From contig KK106981.1 in NCBI GenBank assembly GCA_000611775.1, forward strand, positions 1,607,507 through 1,671,506: a DNA stretch of 64,000 nucleotides, written 5' to 3'. The notes beneath the pieces were generated by a model. It did no database searches. It was not told the DNA's origin and was given only the letters and a program-made list of their open reading frames with translations. This DNA comes from Umbilicaria muhlenbergii. Its lineage: Eukaryota > Ascomycota > Lecanoromycetes > Umbilicariales > Umbilicariaceae. This document shows positions 44,664 through 56,718 of the stretch, piece by piece. Each line of letters opens with the position of its first letter. Positions within the stretch are counted from its first letter, which is position 1. A program made the translations under genes and the position numbers.

Positions 44664-47624
44664 TCACCCGCCCTGCCCATTCGGTGGCGTTGCACGGACA
44701 TTCCTGCCGCGGCCCCTTTCTTTGCAGGCCTTGAGGTGTTTATGCAACTCATTGTTCGAACGGAAGACATCCGCTTTACAGCGGTGGCACATTCTCAAAG
44801 CACCGTTGACAGCTTTGCGGCTTCGCTTCGGAGTGCCCTCGTCTCGGCCGCTGTTGGCGATGGCTCCCTTGTCATCCTGGTGATCCATCCCAGAGTCAGT
44901 GCCGTTACGGGCGGTTTCAGAGGCCCATGGGCTGCCATTGAATACGGCTGAGCTCATGAAGGCATTGCCGGCGCCGAAGGTGCCATTGCCGAGATGGGAC
45001 GGGAAGGTGGTGCTGTGGCCATTGGTTGGTGTGAGCGGAAGAACCATACTGCTTGGATCCGGCATGCTGCTGATATTGCTCGAAGGCACGCTCCAGCCAT
45101 TTGGGGGTGGTTGCAGGGGAGAGAAATTGCCACTGTTTTGCTTTGAGTGCCCCTGCGCCCGTTTCGCCGTGCTGGGACGCGATTGAGATGATGGTGTGGC
45201 GTCACTTGGTAGAGGCGCAAAGGGCGTGTTGTAGATACTGGGAAGGATGGGTCGTGGTGTGCTGTAGAGCTGTTGCGCCGATGAGGAAGTGGCTACGTCT
45301 TGGAGGAGATTTTGAGCTGTCAAGATCCCTATCATGCCGTAGCTGGTGTCATTCGCGGGAGCCTGGAAGGCCCAATCGTTCGATGTAGGGTTTGGTGACG
45401 TTAGTTCTTGTGGACCATTGAGGATATTACATTCGCCATTGCTACCCATCTCCTCTTCCTCATCGACAAGGTTGTCCACCATGCGACGCATGGCAGTATT
45501 CATTGAAACCGAGGCAGTGGCTGATTGTGAAGCGCCCTCGTCAACCATAGACACTCTATCTGGCGCAGTAGTGCCGGTGACTTCGGGGAGATCTTGGCGC
45601 TCAACGCTTGTGGAAGAGAGGGTTGCTGCACGGCCATCAGGACTGGCGAGGAGCTCAGATGGGACGCCCTCCTCTCGAAACGTGAAGGTAGTAGTGCCCT
45701 CGACGAGATCCACGGGTATAGACTCAATCACCCATTAGCTTCTTGCGGACTTGAGGTTCGAATTCAATTTACCTCATCCAAAGCAAGCTCCAAGCCGTCA
45801 GTCAAGATATCGCGAACTCTGCCAAGCATCTCTACATTGGGGTGATGTCTCTCCACGCCTGAGCCGTGCCACTTGAGCTTCGGCTTCTCATCGTCTGGGC
45901 TGTAATACCGTCTCTTCGTGCGGTCATTGTTGAAAGGCTTGAATCCTAGAGTATCTTCGTCCTCTTCCAGAAGATAATCCACGGACGGAAGAGCCGACAC
46001 AGGAAATGTTGCAGCAAGTAACGTCAGGGTGTTCGCGTAGATCTTCCACATCTCCTTGATTTGCACAGTGAGCGAAGTGTCGCCTACCTGCGCAAGGAGG
46101 AACGCTGTGTTCGAAATGAGCCAAGAGCTGTAGTGACGAAGTCCTGGTAGAACGCGGCGAGCTACTGCAGTGATTCTGTCGGATCCGTTTGTAGTTCGTG
46201 GCGAGGCGTCGTTCATGACATCTTCATCAACGGCAAAGCGCTCAAGTTCGGGTTGTAGGACCTGGAGAAGCGTGAAGAACGTACTAACATTCAACCGCTG
46301 AAAGAAACAGTAAGCCTGCATGACTTCCTGAGATTCGGGGGCATCTAGGAGCAGCAGTCAGTGGATCATACAGATTGAAATTACGCAGCGTAGTGTACCT
46401 TGCAATCGAACTCCTGCGAAATACTCTGCGGCTATGTTGATGAGAACGAACTTGTTGAGAGTACCTTCCAGCGATCGCTCTTTCAAGTCCACCGCAAGCT
46501 GGCTCAGTACCTCGTTTTCAAGTTCATCATGTTCTGGAAACTCAACCCCTTTGTAGCAACGAGCGTGGAGGCGCATAAACCAGCCGACCAGTGCCATTCC
46601 GGGACCTTGTTCGTCTTTCTGAATGCCCTGAGCGATCAATTCACCCTTACTCCAAGCGGCCGAAATCTTCTTGAATTCGATCTCAAGATTTCCCTTTGCG
46701 GTCGGCGGTGGCTCCTCCACTGCCAAGGCTCGGTAGAGATGATAGGTCGCTCGAAGATGATTGCCATCAGCGAGTGCTATGACTGCCAGCTGATTATGAG
46801 AGACTCCGGAAGTAGGGTAAATAACCCCGGCTAAATCATAGTAGCCAATTGCTGGACCCCAATTGCGCTCTTTTGAGACCAACTCAGTCTCTCGATACCT
46901 TGATAAGTCGCCCAAGCGTACTAACGTTTGATGGCAAGAAATCAAGATCGCCTGGCGCAATTCTGCTGACACATGGGCTTGATTGTCTGCTGGTTGATCT
47001 ACAAATCGTCAACTCAAAGCCGTCATGGTAGGCTGGTATCAGTAACTTACCAGACACATGGAACTGGCGAGCAACAGCTTCCACCTCGGGGATGCCGCCG
47101 AAATGCGACGCCAAGCGCTGGACATAACCACGATAGAAGCGCTGACTTGACTTGATGAAGTCCAGGTAGTGTTTCATTACCTTCCGTTGTTCCACTGGTT
47201 TCTTCTTGCCATCTCCCTCTCGGAACTACAGATAGTCAGACTAGCCTATAGATCGTAGAATCGCATGCTGCTACTCACGCGGGCAAGCTGTTTGCGAAAG
47301 CGATTGTTGACCTTGATATGAGCATCCCACAGTCTAGCCTCCGCATTTTTCCCAGTCGCAAAGTCGAAGGCCTGGAAGATGAGGGCGTCACACTGCGAGC
47401 GGTATCTAGCGTAAGGTCAGAGATGTCTGCAGATAGAACGAATTCACTTGCTGGCTAAGGAGATGGTCGATGTCTCGGAACGTAGGGTCTTTCTCTGATA
47501 GCGTGGCCTGGAGTTCCTTCTCCGCCCGCTGAGTGAACCTGACAAGTTGTAAGCTAACGCATTAAGAAGGCTGTTTCAGAATGGATGTGACCTACGTCCA
47601 AGCTTGCTCATTGGAGACTGCCAT
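44664..47624 (-). CDS. EST1/SMG7-like protein with C-terminal zinc finger
   Basis: Seven exons (47624-47596, 47538-47452, 47405-47279, 47225-47051, 46965-46399, 46344-45773, 45722-44664) give 871 residues. The N-terminal 14-3-3-like part reads YRSQCDALIFQAFDF and FYRGYVQRLASHFGG. The Est1 DNA/RNA-binding region follows (LVRLGDLSRYRETEL, then WGPAIGYYDLAGVIYPTSG and NQLAVIALADGNHLRATYH, about residues 150-330). The last 40 residues hold a CHRCKADVFRSNNELHKHLK zinc finger. The family binds telomerase RNA (Est1) or acts in nonsense-mediated decay (Ebs1/SMG7); which applies is unclear. The second intron needs a GC donor (GCAAGT at 47451) to keep the frame. Residues 530-830 are Ser/Pro-rich and disordered. 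Confidence 0.88.
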
Positions 47625-48113
47625 GCGTGACAGAGATTTGTTCACAGGCGACCCCACGGTCAGCCTCACTGTCAGATATGCGGACGGAGCTTCAATAGAA
47701 GGGAATTGCTGAGGCGATCCATGAGCAGAAGAGATCTGCCTCAACTTGCGGCAACGAATGTCAGTCACAATATGGAGTGTATCGTGGCGGCTGAGGTACA
47801 GAAGTTTGTGTGTTTTGCGATTGAGCTGGCAATCGTAGGATGGAGGGGCGCTCCGGGGGGGTGTTGAACTTCCCCGGATTATTTGGCTAGCGTGGGGCGA
47901 CTTAACAGCTCTCGCTCTGCGGGTAGCTTCTAAAGCTGCACACCAGCGACCTACATTGTAATTGCTCTCATTCGACCAAGTGCGAGAAGTGACATGGGAC
48001 TCTAGAGTGGAAAGAAAGCTCCTGTTCAGGTTCTACATGTCACCTGGGAACTCGAGGCATGGCAGATCATGAACAGCGATAGCAAGTAAATCTCTCAAAG
48101 GGTCAACATTACA
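47625..48113. other. divergent promoter region
   Basis: About 490 bases between the EST1-like gene and the zinc finger gene, transcribed away from each other. No other feature seen. Confidence 0.65.
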
Positions 48114-48983
48114 ATGGTCAAGCGCTCACGAGAAGACTCTCCCACTTCGGACAGGGCGACTTCGGCCGACCCTCTTGAATCCGGCTACTTGACTCCAATG
48201 TCTACCGATGCTGCGGCCCATACGCCCAAGTACACACAAGTAGCAGACGAAGGCGGTGCTCCTCCTCCGGCGATACGATGCTCTCTACCGCCCCATGAGC
48301 CGGCAGTATTTTCAACGTACGAGGAATTTGATGTACATTACGCCAAAGTGCACGCCAATCGATGCTCGGAATGTCGAAAGAATTTCCCAACGGAGCATTT
48401 CCTGGGCTTGCATATTGCTGAGAATCACGACCCGCTAAACGAGGCCAGAAGGGGAAAGGGAGAGAAGACCGTATGTATTGGACCCCTTCCTTGTGGATAA
48501 GCCCTCTGGGATGAAGAACGGGACTGAATATCGTGCTAGTACTGTTGCTTCGTAGAGGACTGCGACAAGATATGCTCATCCCCTGAAAAGCGACGAATGC
48601 ACCTTGTGGACAAGCATCTATTCCCACGCAACTACGACTTCTTCGTCGTCAATCACGGCATCGACAAATGTACCTCCATGTTGCGGAATACCCCTGGACA
48701 TCGAAGACGCAGCTCCGCTGCAGCCCGGGCTATGCAAAGGGAGCAGCAGGCGAAGTGGAACTCATTTGCAGAGAAGGAGCATAAGACATCATTACCTGAG
48801 TCCGGTATAACGCAACAGCAGTTAAACAAGTCTGAAGTCCATTCCGGAACCAACGATTTCGGGTCAAGGGTTGTACAAGCCGATATTGCTGATCTCACAA
48901 ATACCATGTCTGCTCTGAAATTCGTACCTCCAAGTATTCGGTTCGGCAGGGGAGGCCGTCGAGGAGGCCTGAGTCGGAGGTGA
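48114..48983 (+). CDS. C2H2 zinc finger protein, ZNF511-like
   Basis: Exons 48114-48470 and 48540-48983 (69-base intron) give 266 residues. Three finger-like units are visible: CSLPPHEPAVFSTYEEFDVH with YAKVH, CSECRKNFPTEHFLGLHIAE, and CCFVEDCDKICSSPEKRRMH with VDKHLFPRNYDF. The last unit, with its KHLFPRNYDFFVVNHGID extension, is the hallmark of the ZNF511 family, nuclear proteins of poorly known function. The C-terminus is basic and Gly/Arg-rich (FGRGGRRGGLSRR), suggesting nucleic acid binding. No homology-based role can be given beyond this. Confidence 0.85.
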
Positions 48984-49385
48984 GAAAGCGTGATCGGGGT
49001 AGGCGCAAACCAAAAAGACGCGCATATATCTGTGAGGCGTTATGGCCATTGAATTTTATTTGATGCACGGCAGCGGGCTGAGCACTCCAGGTAGCTTCAC
49101 GACTTACGAAGGATCAACGGCAAACTTCATGAAGGAACATGAACGACACCAGTGTTTGGTCCATTTGGGTCTTCATCGCGCTAACGCTGGAGTCGAAAGA
49201 ACTGTCAGGATTGTTAGAGTTTCAGAGTTCTAAGAGCTCCAAAGAACTGAGAAGCATGGAAAATGTAAGAATTTAAAGAGCTTTAAGAGCTTTAAGAGAG
49301 ACCAACCTACAAAAGGGTATATCCTCTTCCATCAACCTATTCCCTTGACTGCGCCGAACACCAGCAAATGCAACGTTCGCACCTT
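48984..49385. other. intergenic
   Basis: 3' flanks of the zinc finger gene and LTV1. A short repeat of AAGAGCTTT units occurs near 49265-49295. No gene seen. Confidence 0.6.
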
Positions 49386-50777
49386 CTAAATCTTTTGCGT
49401 CTTCTGAATTCTTAACCTCGCCGGGCCTAACCCCTTACGGACCTCATCCAACTGCTCCAATCCTGTCTGATAACCTCCCTTCTTAACTCTCTTCTTCCCA
49501 CTCATTGAGTACCCGCCCAGAAACTCATCCATAATGCTATCAAAATCCGATCTCAGGGGCGGCGCTCGACTTGCTTGCGACGAAGCTAGTGATGATGTCC
49601 CTGTCATTCCGGTCATGACAGATGCACCATCATCGATGTCGTCGGGCAGATCGTCCTCGGCGTATTGTTCCTCAATCTTGTCGAAGCGGGAGTCGAGCAA
49701 GGTTAGGCCTTCCGTGCGGAATAGGGAGAAGCTGGTCATCGAGTAGCCAGTGCTAGACGTCTTGGCGCCCTTGCGCTTCTTGCGGCGATTACTGGTCATC
49801 GATGCGCCTGTCATGATTGAAGACTGAAGTTCGGAAGTAGGTGGTTTGGGCGTGTCCTTCTTGGATTTCTCGGCCAGCTTGAACTTGCTAAATTCCTTCA
49901 TCCAATCACCATCTCCGTGATCGGAACCATCACCCAGTGGAATGTTCTCATCACTTGGAGCTGACGGCATGGGTCCGTCTTTGTATTCTCGCGAGGGTTT
50001 TGCGGTATCGTCGGACTCCCAGCCTTCATCCTCGCCGTTCTCAAAGAATCCCATATCCTCGAACTCTTCAAGTGAAACTTCTTCCCCGTCCTTTGCCAGC
50101 TCCCCAAATACATCCTCCTCATCATCCACATATGCCTCATCCTCCAAAGCCTCCAGTACCTCGCGTAATCTTGGGTCCATATCGGGCTGTAACCCTGCCA
50201 ATGCGTCCGGTACATCTTGTTGGTCCTGATACGTCTGCCTTCTCAGGTTCTTTGATGGTAAAACCTCCTCGTCTAGCAGTTGTTGTTGCTGACCGGATGA
50301 CCTTCCAGTATCACTTGTCCCATCCTCAAGGCTAGCCTCCCTCAAAGCATCTTCCAAGCTCATTTTGGCCTTTCCCTTCTCTTTCACCTTCGCCTCTACA
50401 AAATACGCTTCTCCACCCCGACTATCCCCCAGGTCCCGCATATGCTGCATGTAGTCATACTCCGTATCATCGAAGTAGACGCCATATTCTGCAGCCTCTC
50501 CCTCATTGTCCCTGACATGGCCCCCCGCAATCTCCGACCCAAGTTCAGACTCGAGGTCGCTACGATTCTTGATTTTGTGGGCTTGAGGGGTTGCGACTTC
50601 TTGGAAGACTACTGAGCTTGAGGAAGCGTCATGTATTCTAGGGTCGTTCTGCTCGCGGTGGACTACGGCAAAGGTGGTAGCGGTCGACTTATCGCTGCGA
50701 TTGGGGGAGGGGGTTTTAGCAGGTTGGACAATCGGTGGAGGGATGGGACAGACTTACATCCACTTCTTGCGTGCCAT
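49386..50777 (-). CDS. LTV1: 40S biogenesis factor LTV1
   Basis: A 20-base first exon (50777-50758) and one long exon (50694-49386) give 442 residues. The N-terminus MARKKWIDKSTATTFAVVHR is the Ltv1 signature, followed by FFDDTEYDYMQHMR-like sequence (here VYFDDTEYDYMQHMRDL), long acidic stretches, and the C-terminal FDSIMDEFLGGYSMSGKKR block. Ltv1 is a non-ribosomal factor that joins pre-40S particles, helps assemble the head of the subunit and leaves in the cytoplasm. The tiny first exon is supported by a GTAAGT donor and a CGCAG acceptor that restore the conserved start. It is divergent from LSG1. Confidence 0.95.
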
Positions 50778-51051
50778 TGCTGTTACCTAGGTTTCTCCGT
50801 ATCAAAGTTTTCAAGGCTCGTTATTTTCGGCCGTGGAAATGGACTTTTGATAATTATAGAATGGGGTTGGAGTGCACAGCCTGACAGTGGAATACGAGAA
50901 AAAGTTCGTGAGACTCGCGAAAAATGACGTTCGCCTGCAACATCCCACCTCTCTTGTTCCACAGAGCCCACCTCACCCTCCCACCTACAACCCTACAGCC
51001 TCGAGCTTCTTCATAAGTATACTAACATAACTAAGTCACGAAGCTGCCAAC
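50778..51051. promoter_or_regulatory. bidirectional promoter LTV1/LSG1
   Basis: Only 274 bases separate the start codons of LTV1 (minus) and LSG1 (plus), so both must use one intergenic region. Both products act in late cytoplasmic steps of ribosome assembly, one per subunit. Co-regulation is inferred from layout; no specific factor site was identified with confidence. Confidence 0.65.
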
Positions 51052-53108
51052 ATGGTCCTGGCAAAGTCGAAGAATGCCGTGGGTCTTGGGAACAGTCTCA
51101 TGAATGACCGCTTCGGCAGAGGCAAAGGCGCAGACCGCAAGAAAGTTTCCGCAGGGATACATAGAACAGGAGTCAATGGCGAAACAGTGCGCTCTACTCC
51201 TTCAACCCGTTCTGCTTACAGCCCAGTCTAATCTGTGCTATAAAGTATGTCACCAGCGGCCCCAAAGAAGCATCATGGGTCAAGATGCGCAGTGTCACCG
51301 AGCAAGCCGCTCTGGATGAGTTTCTCAGCACTGCAGAGCTGGCCGGCACAGACTTCACAGCAGAGAAGATGAACAACGTCAAGATCATACAGACCGATCA
51401 ACGAAACCCATATCTACTATCGGCAGCTGAGGAGAGGTCAGCAGTGAAAAAGCAGAATGCGAATAAGAACCGTTTGACGGTACCAAGACGACCGCCATGG
51501 GATCAAAATACTTCCCCGCAAGAGCTTGACACGCGGGAGAGAGCAAGTCTACTGGAATGGAGACGAGGCTTGGCAGAGTTACAGGAGAGTAATGATCTCC
51601 TGATGACACCTTTCGAGAGGAATCTAGAGGTTTGGAGGCAACTGTGGAGGGTCATCGAGAGGTCCGACCTGGTAGTACAAATTGTGGACGCAAGGAATCC
51701 AATGTTGTTTCGGTCAGAGGACTTGGAAAAATATGTAAAGGAGGTTAACCCAAGAAAGAATAACCTTTTACTAGTGAACAAGGCGGACATGATGACGTTG
51801 GCGCAGAGGGAAGCTTGGGCAGACTACTTCGAGAAGGTCGGGATCAACTACAAGTTCTTCTCAGCAGCATTGGCGAAAGAGATAAACGAGGCAAGGGATG
51901 TGGAAGATGGTCCTCTAGGTGAAGATGAGGACATCATGGCGGAAGAAGACGTCGCAGAAGTGGTCGAAAACCATGAGGATCAACTTGCGGATGAAACCAA
52001 GAAGATCGACATACAGCATCATAAGGAGGAAGAGGAAGAGTGGGCTAGCGAGGGAGAGGTCGACACGGATGATGAAGATCAACGAACACGGATTTTGACT
52101 GTGGACGAGCTCGAAGCGCTATTTCTGGAAAATGCACCGGAGGTAGAGAACACGGATCCTGAACATCCTCGCAAGACACAGATTGGCTTGGTCGGTTATC
52201 CCAACGTAGGAAAATCTTCGACTATCAACGCTTTGATCGGTGCTAAAAAAGTGTCTGTGTCGTCAACGCCCGGCAAAACCAAGCATTTTCAGACCATCCA
52301 CCTGAGTCCTGATGTCATTCTTTGTGATTGTCCAGGTCTCGTCTTTCCAAATTTTGCAACCACCAAAGCCGAGCTTGTCTGCAATGGAGTCCTTCCCATC
52401 GATCAGCTACGAGAGTTTACAGGTCCTGCTGGCCTTGTGGCTCAACGGATTCCCCAATCTTTTCTCGAGGCAATGTATGGTATCAAAATCCATATTCGGC
52501 CTCTTGAGGAGGGCGGGACTGGTATACCGACAGCAGAAGAGGTCTTGATAGCCTACGCTATCGCACGAGGCTTCGCAAAGACGGGGCAAGGACAACCTGA
52601 CGAGTCGAGAGCAGCCCGATACATACTGAAAGACTATATGAACGGAAAGCTCTTATTTTGCCACCCACCACCGAGTGACCCTCCAATCAACCCTAGGGAA
52701 TTTAACAGAGAACTCTACAATACCGAGCATCTACCGCAAAAGCGACGAGCAGCCTTAGCGGCACATGTGGAAGCGTCTACTGCGGGGTCAGAAGAGCCTT
52801 CATTGATGGATGACTCTGATATACTATCCGCGCCGCGCGTGCAAGGTACCAAGTCCACAAGGCTTGACAGGAGGTTTTTTGGACCGGGGCAAAACAGTGC
52901 CGGTCACTTGAAGATGCCCTTCGGCCACAAGTACAGTGAGCAAGGAATGGCATCGGGAAAGCAGCTGAGTGGCCGGAAGCAGCGGACGATGCTTGCGTTG
53001 GAAAAGGATATTGATCCAGCAGACTTGAGAGCGATGGCCAATGGGAAGAAGCACTTCAAAGGCAGAAAAGCAACTGCCAAGGCCAAACTGACCGTCGACC
53101 TCGAGTGA
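51052..53108 (+). CDS. LSG1: 60S biogenesis GTPase LSG1
   Basis: Exons 51052-51186 and 51246-53108 (59-base intron) give 665 residues. It is a circularly permuted GTPase: G4 (LLLVNKADMM) near residue 225 precedes G1 (GYPNVGKSSTINALIG, near 360), followed by the switch SSTPGKTKHFQTIHL and G3 (LCDCPGLVFP). The N-terminal LGNSLMNDRFGRGK and the basic C-terminus match Lsg1. In the cytoplasm it releases the export adaptor Nmd3 from 60S subunits. The first exon carries the conserved MVLAKSKNAVGLGNSL start. The acidic insert between G4 and G1 is typical. Confidence 0.96.
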
Positions 53109-53671
53109 GTTGCTGTCTGGAACATCGAGTTGAACGTCTTATTGCATAGCCTCGGCGTTGGGCGTGTATACTGTAGGAAGCTAGTAGTCTTCCTTATGAC
53201 ATTTGGGGTATTCTTTGCAAAACGCTACTTTTGCATGTTTACACTCCAAGTTCTTTCGTCGTCTCTTTCGTAGTCATTGACCTTACCTTGCACCAAAGAA
53301 AAGGCAGGACACGTGTCTGCGAAAAGGTTTACCGCAATGGGTGAAGCAGTGGTTGCCTGCAGATATGTCTATGATGGATGTGCTCTGTGGAATACGAGTC
53401 AGTTATCCCTTATCTACCTTACCTCTAGGCCCAAATCCGGGGCGGTGGATAGGGAGGCAATTTTCATCTTCCGTCGGACCTCGGCTGAGCTCCAGTGTGG
53501 GGAAGACGAAGCTTACATGTACCCATCCACGCTCTCTCACTCCCCATATTACGAGCATTCACTCCAGTCAAAAATTCACTCCAGTCAAAATCCTCGTAAA
53601 TAAATATCAATACGTCCACCTCTCTCACATCGTCTTCATTTCAAGGACCGGAGTTCGTTTCATCTATCACA
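53109..53671. other. intergenic
   Basis: 3' flank of LSG1 and promoter of the acyl-CoA dehydrogenase gene. An open frame at 53277-53603 has no recognisable motif and was not accepted. Confidence 0.6.
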
Positions 53672-55233
53672 ATGTCTAAAAGTGACTTCAGCCAGAACTT
53701 GCTTGCCAGCAGTAGCAAGCCCCAAAGCGCGGCGGACAAGATCCCCATTATCGCCCGGCACGCCGTCAGTGAACGCGCAAAGCAGACACTCAACTTAGTA
53801 AGACTTCTAAATCGTCTTGCCCCTTTCTCAAGATCCTCTGCTCATGGTCCAACCCCACAGGTCGAGAAGTTCGTTGACGAAGAATGCATCCCCGCCGACA
53901 AGGTCTTTCATGCCCAGCTGGGTGAAGGCGAGCAGCGATGGAGCACATATCCTTCGATAATTGACGACCTGAAGGCAAAGGCGAAGAAGCTGGGTCTGTG
54001 GAATATGTTTCTACCAAAGAACCACTTCAGCCAGGGTGCGGGTTACTCAAATCTAGAGTATGGGTTGATGGCCGAGTATTTGGGACGGTCGAGGACTGCT
54101 TCAGAGGTTCGCTTCACTAGCATCTACGAACGCACGAGAACAAGATACTAATAGTAGTGTGTAGGCCACCAACTGTGCAGCGCCAGATACTGGCAACATG
54201 GAGGTGATTGCAAAATATGGTACTGATGCGCAGAAGAAGGAGTGGCTTGCTCCCCTCTTGGAGGGCAAGATTAGGTCTGCCTTCCTAATGACGGAGCCGG
54301 ATGTAGCATCCAGTGATGCAACAAACATCAGGTTGACGATAATAAAGGAGGGCAATGAGTATGTGCTCAATGGCTCTGTAGGTACCCTCTGACCGTCATG
54401 GGCAACTTCCTAGCTGACAGGCATGCCAGAAATGGTGGAGCAGTGGCGCTGGCGACCCAAGATGCAAGATCTACATAGTCATGGGCAAGAGCGACCCCAA
54501 CAACAAAGATGTCTACAAGCAACAGTCCGTGATTTTGGTTCCCGCCGGCACAAAAGGTATTACAATCAAGCGCATGCTTTCCGTCTACGGCTACGACGAC
54601 GCTCCTCACGGTCACGGTCACATCACCTTCGAGAATGTCCGCGTACCTGCCTCGGGTATGGTTCTCGGCGAAGGACGTGGCTTTGAGATCATCCAAGGCC
54701 GCCTGGGCCCCGGTCGGATCCACCACGCCATGCGCGCCATCGGTTCGGCCGAGAAGGCTCTGGAGTGGATGCTTGCACGCATCAACGACCCCAGCAAGAA
54801 GCCTTTCGGGAAGAATCTCAGTGAGCATGGCGTCATTCTTGAATGGATCGCCAAGTCCCGCGTCGAGATTGACGCAGCTCGCCTGATCGTCCTGAACGCA
54901 GCCATCAAGATCGATGAGAAGGACGCAAAGAGCGCGTTGAAGGAAATTGCCCAGGCGAAGGTCTTGGTACCATCGATGGCCTTGACCGTCATCGACCGTG
55001 CTGTACAATGCTTCGGTGCAGCGGGCGTTTGTCAGGATACGCCGCTGGCGAACATGTGGGCGCAGACGCGGACTCTAAGAATTGCGGACGGGCCGGATGA
55101 GGTGCACTTGCAGCAGTTGGGCAAGAACGAGAACAAGAGGGGCAAGGAAGTTAGGGAGAAGTTGGACAGGCAGATGCAGGCTACGGATGCGTTGATGAGG
55201 CAATACAACATGCAGCCCAAGGCTCATTTGTAG
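53672..55233 (+). CDS. acyl-CoA dehydrogenase (ACAD10/11-like), possible PTS1
   Basis: Exons 53672-53797, 53861-54106, 54165-54377 and 54430-55233 give 462 residues. Domain order is that of acyl-CoA dehydrogenases: the helical N-part ([20 protein letters not shown]), the central barrel with [16 protein letters not shown] and [16 protein letters not shown] (FAD contact), and the C-terminal helices with [20 protein letters not shown] and [17 protein letters not shown]. The sequence is closest in style to the ACAD10/ACAD11 group, which oxidise long or 4-hydroxy acyl-CoAs. The C-terminus is AHL, which fits the relaxed PTS1 pattern ([SAC][KRH][LM]), and no clear mitochondrial presequence is seen, so a peroxisomal location is possible. 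Confidence 0.9.
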
Positions 55234-55630
55234 GCGTATGGGTCGTTGCGTTGCGGTGCAGGGAGCTGGGCGGCATTTCGTAGCAACATAGAGTCATTGT
55301 ACTTTACCCATTGGTGCATCTGAAGCTCTTCGAATAAGTCGAATTACTACCACGCACATCGTTGTGGCATAATACATGTAAGAATCCCGAAAATCGTAAA
55401 GGCAAACGTTCAGGCTCCTCAGGCGTAAAGATCGGCATTGGAGTTTTCGAACCGCCGTTGCCCCGAACGACAGCTTGGCATCCCTGAAATCAACACCTGG
55501 AGAATTCCGAATAGAGCTGACTACTTTACATCACTCCTGACTCCCACCAGCACAACTCAACCAAACATCCGAGAACTCCAACATACTTCCATACACGCAA
55601 TCCCATCAACTTACTCTCACATCCATCAAC
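55234..55630. other. intergenic
   Basis: 3' flank of the acyl-CoA dehydrogenase gene and promoter/leader of SPO12. Nothing else seen. Confidence 0.6.
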
Positions 55631-56221
55631 ATGTCTAACGTCCTCTCCTCGCGCGACGTCAATACCTCGGCGCCCAGCCCGCAGAAATCCACCGACGCCA
55701 ACAAGCCGAAGAGCATGGAGTACCACCGTCAAGTACTGCAGTCAAGACTTGAGGAGGATAAGTAAGTTGGGCCGTTCTCTACCAACGTCCTTCCCCTACT
55801 AGGAGAAGCAACGTACTGCTTCTCTCTGCTGGGGTAGTCTTCGCACACAATTATCCTGACTACCAATTCTCCTATCCTATCCACCGATCTCGATACCCTA
55901 GCCTCAATGCATAGCAAATTGCTCCTAGTGAGTATGTCTGATACTGATGTTGGTGTGAACAGGTCCCAACAAACCTACGTCTCCCCCTCCGACACCATCA
56001 TGTCCCCCTGCACAGCCAAGCTCTCTGCGTATAAGAGCAAGCATTTCATGAAGTAAGCCCCTTTTCCCTTCCTCCACAAGCCCATCCCCATACTCATCAC
56101 TAACATAACCAACAATCACAGAGCAAAGCCGCAATCGCTCTTCGCCAAAACCTCGAGCAAGAACCTCGCCGACAAGAACCCGTTTGGTGGAGAGGAGAAG
56201 AGTGCGGAGGAGAAGATTTAA
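55631..56221 (+). CDS. SPO12: SPO12-family cell-cycle protein
   Basis: Three exons (55631-55761, 55963-56052, 56122-56221) give 106 residues. The second exon encodes the Spo12 motif VSPSDTIMSPCTAKLSAYKS and KHFMK; the rest is short and polar, ending with KPQSLFAKTSSKNLADK. Spo12 is a small regulator of mitotic exit and meiotic division in yeast (FEAR network). No single exon is long enough to stand out as an open frame. The splice sites (GTAAGT and GTAAGC donors) restore the motif in one frame. In filamentous fungi its role is little studied. Confidence 0.9.
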
Positions 56222-56718
56222 GACCTTGATGACGACTTTGCAATAGGGTGCAGGGCATAGCATTGCATTACAAGGGGAGAGTGCTCGAATGGTAATTTTT
56301 TTCACAAGCGCTTGAACAGGGGTTTTATGAAGGGGATGGCATTGTGGCGTTACCGGTGTTAGAAGTTTAAGCATCTTTCACCTGCGGAATCGGTGGAATA
56401 CACTGGCATCGAGTTGAAAAACAAGTCCATTACCCATACCTTCGCTCAAATGCTCGCTGGTGTCTGCCCTGATGGCAGTCAAACAAACGCGCTTCGGCAA
56501 AAGAAAGATACCCCAGGTTTATACACCCCCACCGCCTCATCCATTATCACCTTCCCGCTCACCGATCCCGCCCCATTATCACGCCGGCGCCACCCCCTTC
56601 ATCGACTGCTCCGATTTTTTCCCATACGCATAATGCCTTCCCGCACACATACACACATCAGCCTTCCTTCACCCCACTCAATCCCACCCCCAAACCCCCC
56701 ACCAGGCAGCAGGCAGAC
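56222..56718. other. intergenic between convergent genes
   Basis: 3' flanks of SPO12 and the methyltransferase gene. From about 56540 the + strand is C-rich (skew island F). No gene seen. Confidence 0.6.
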
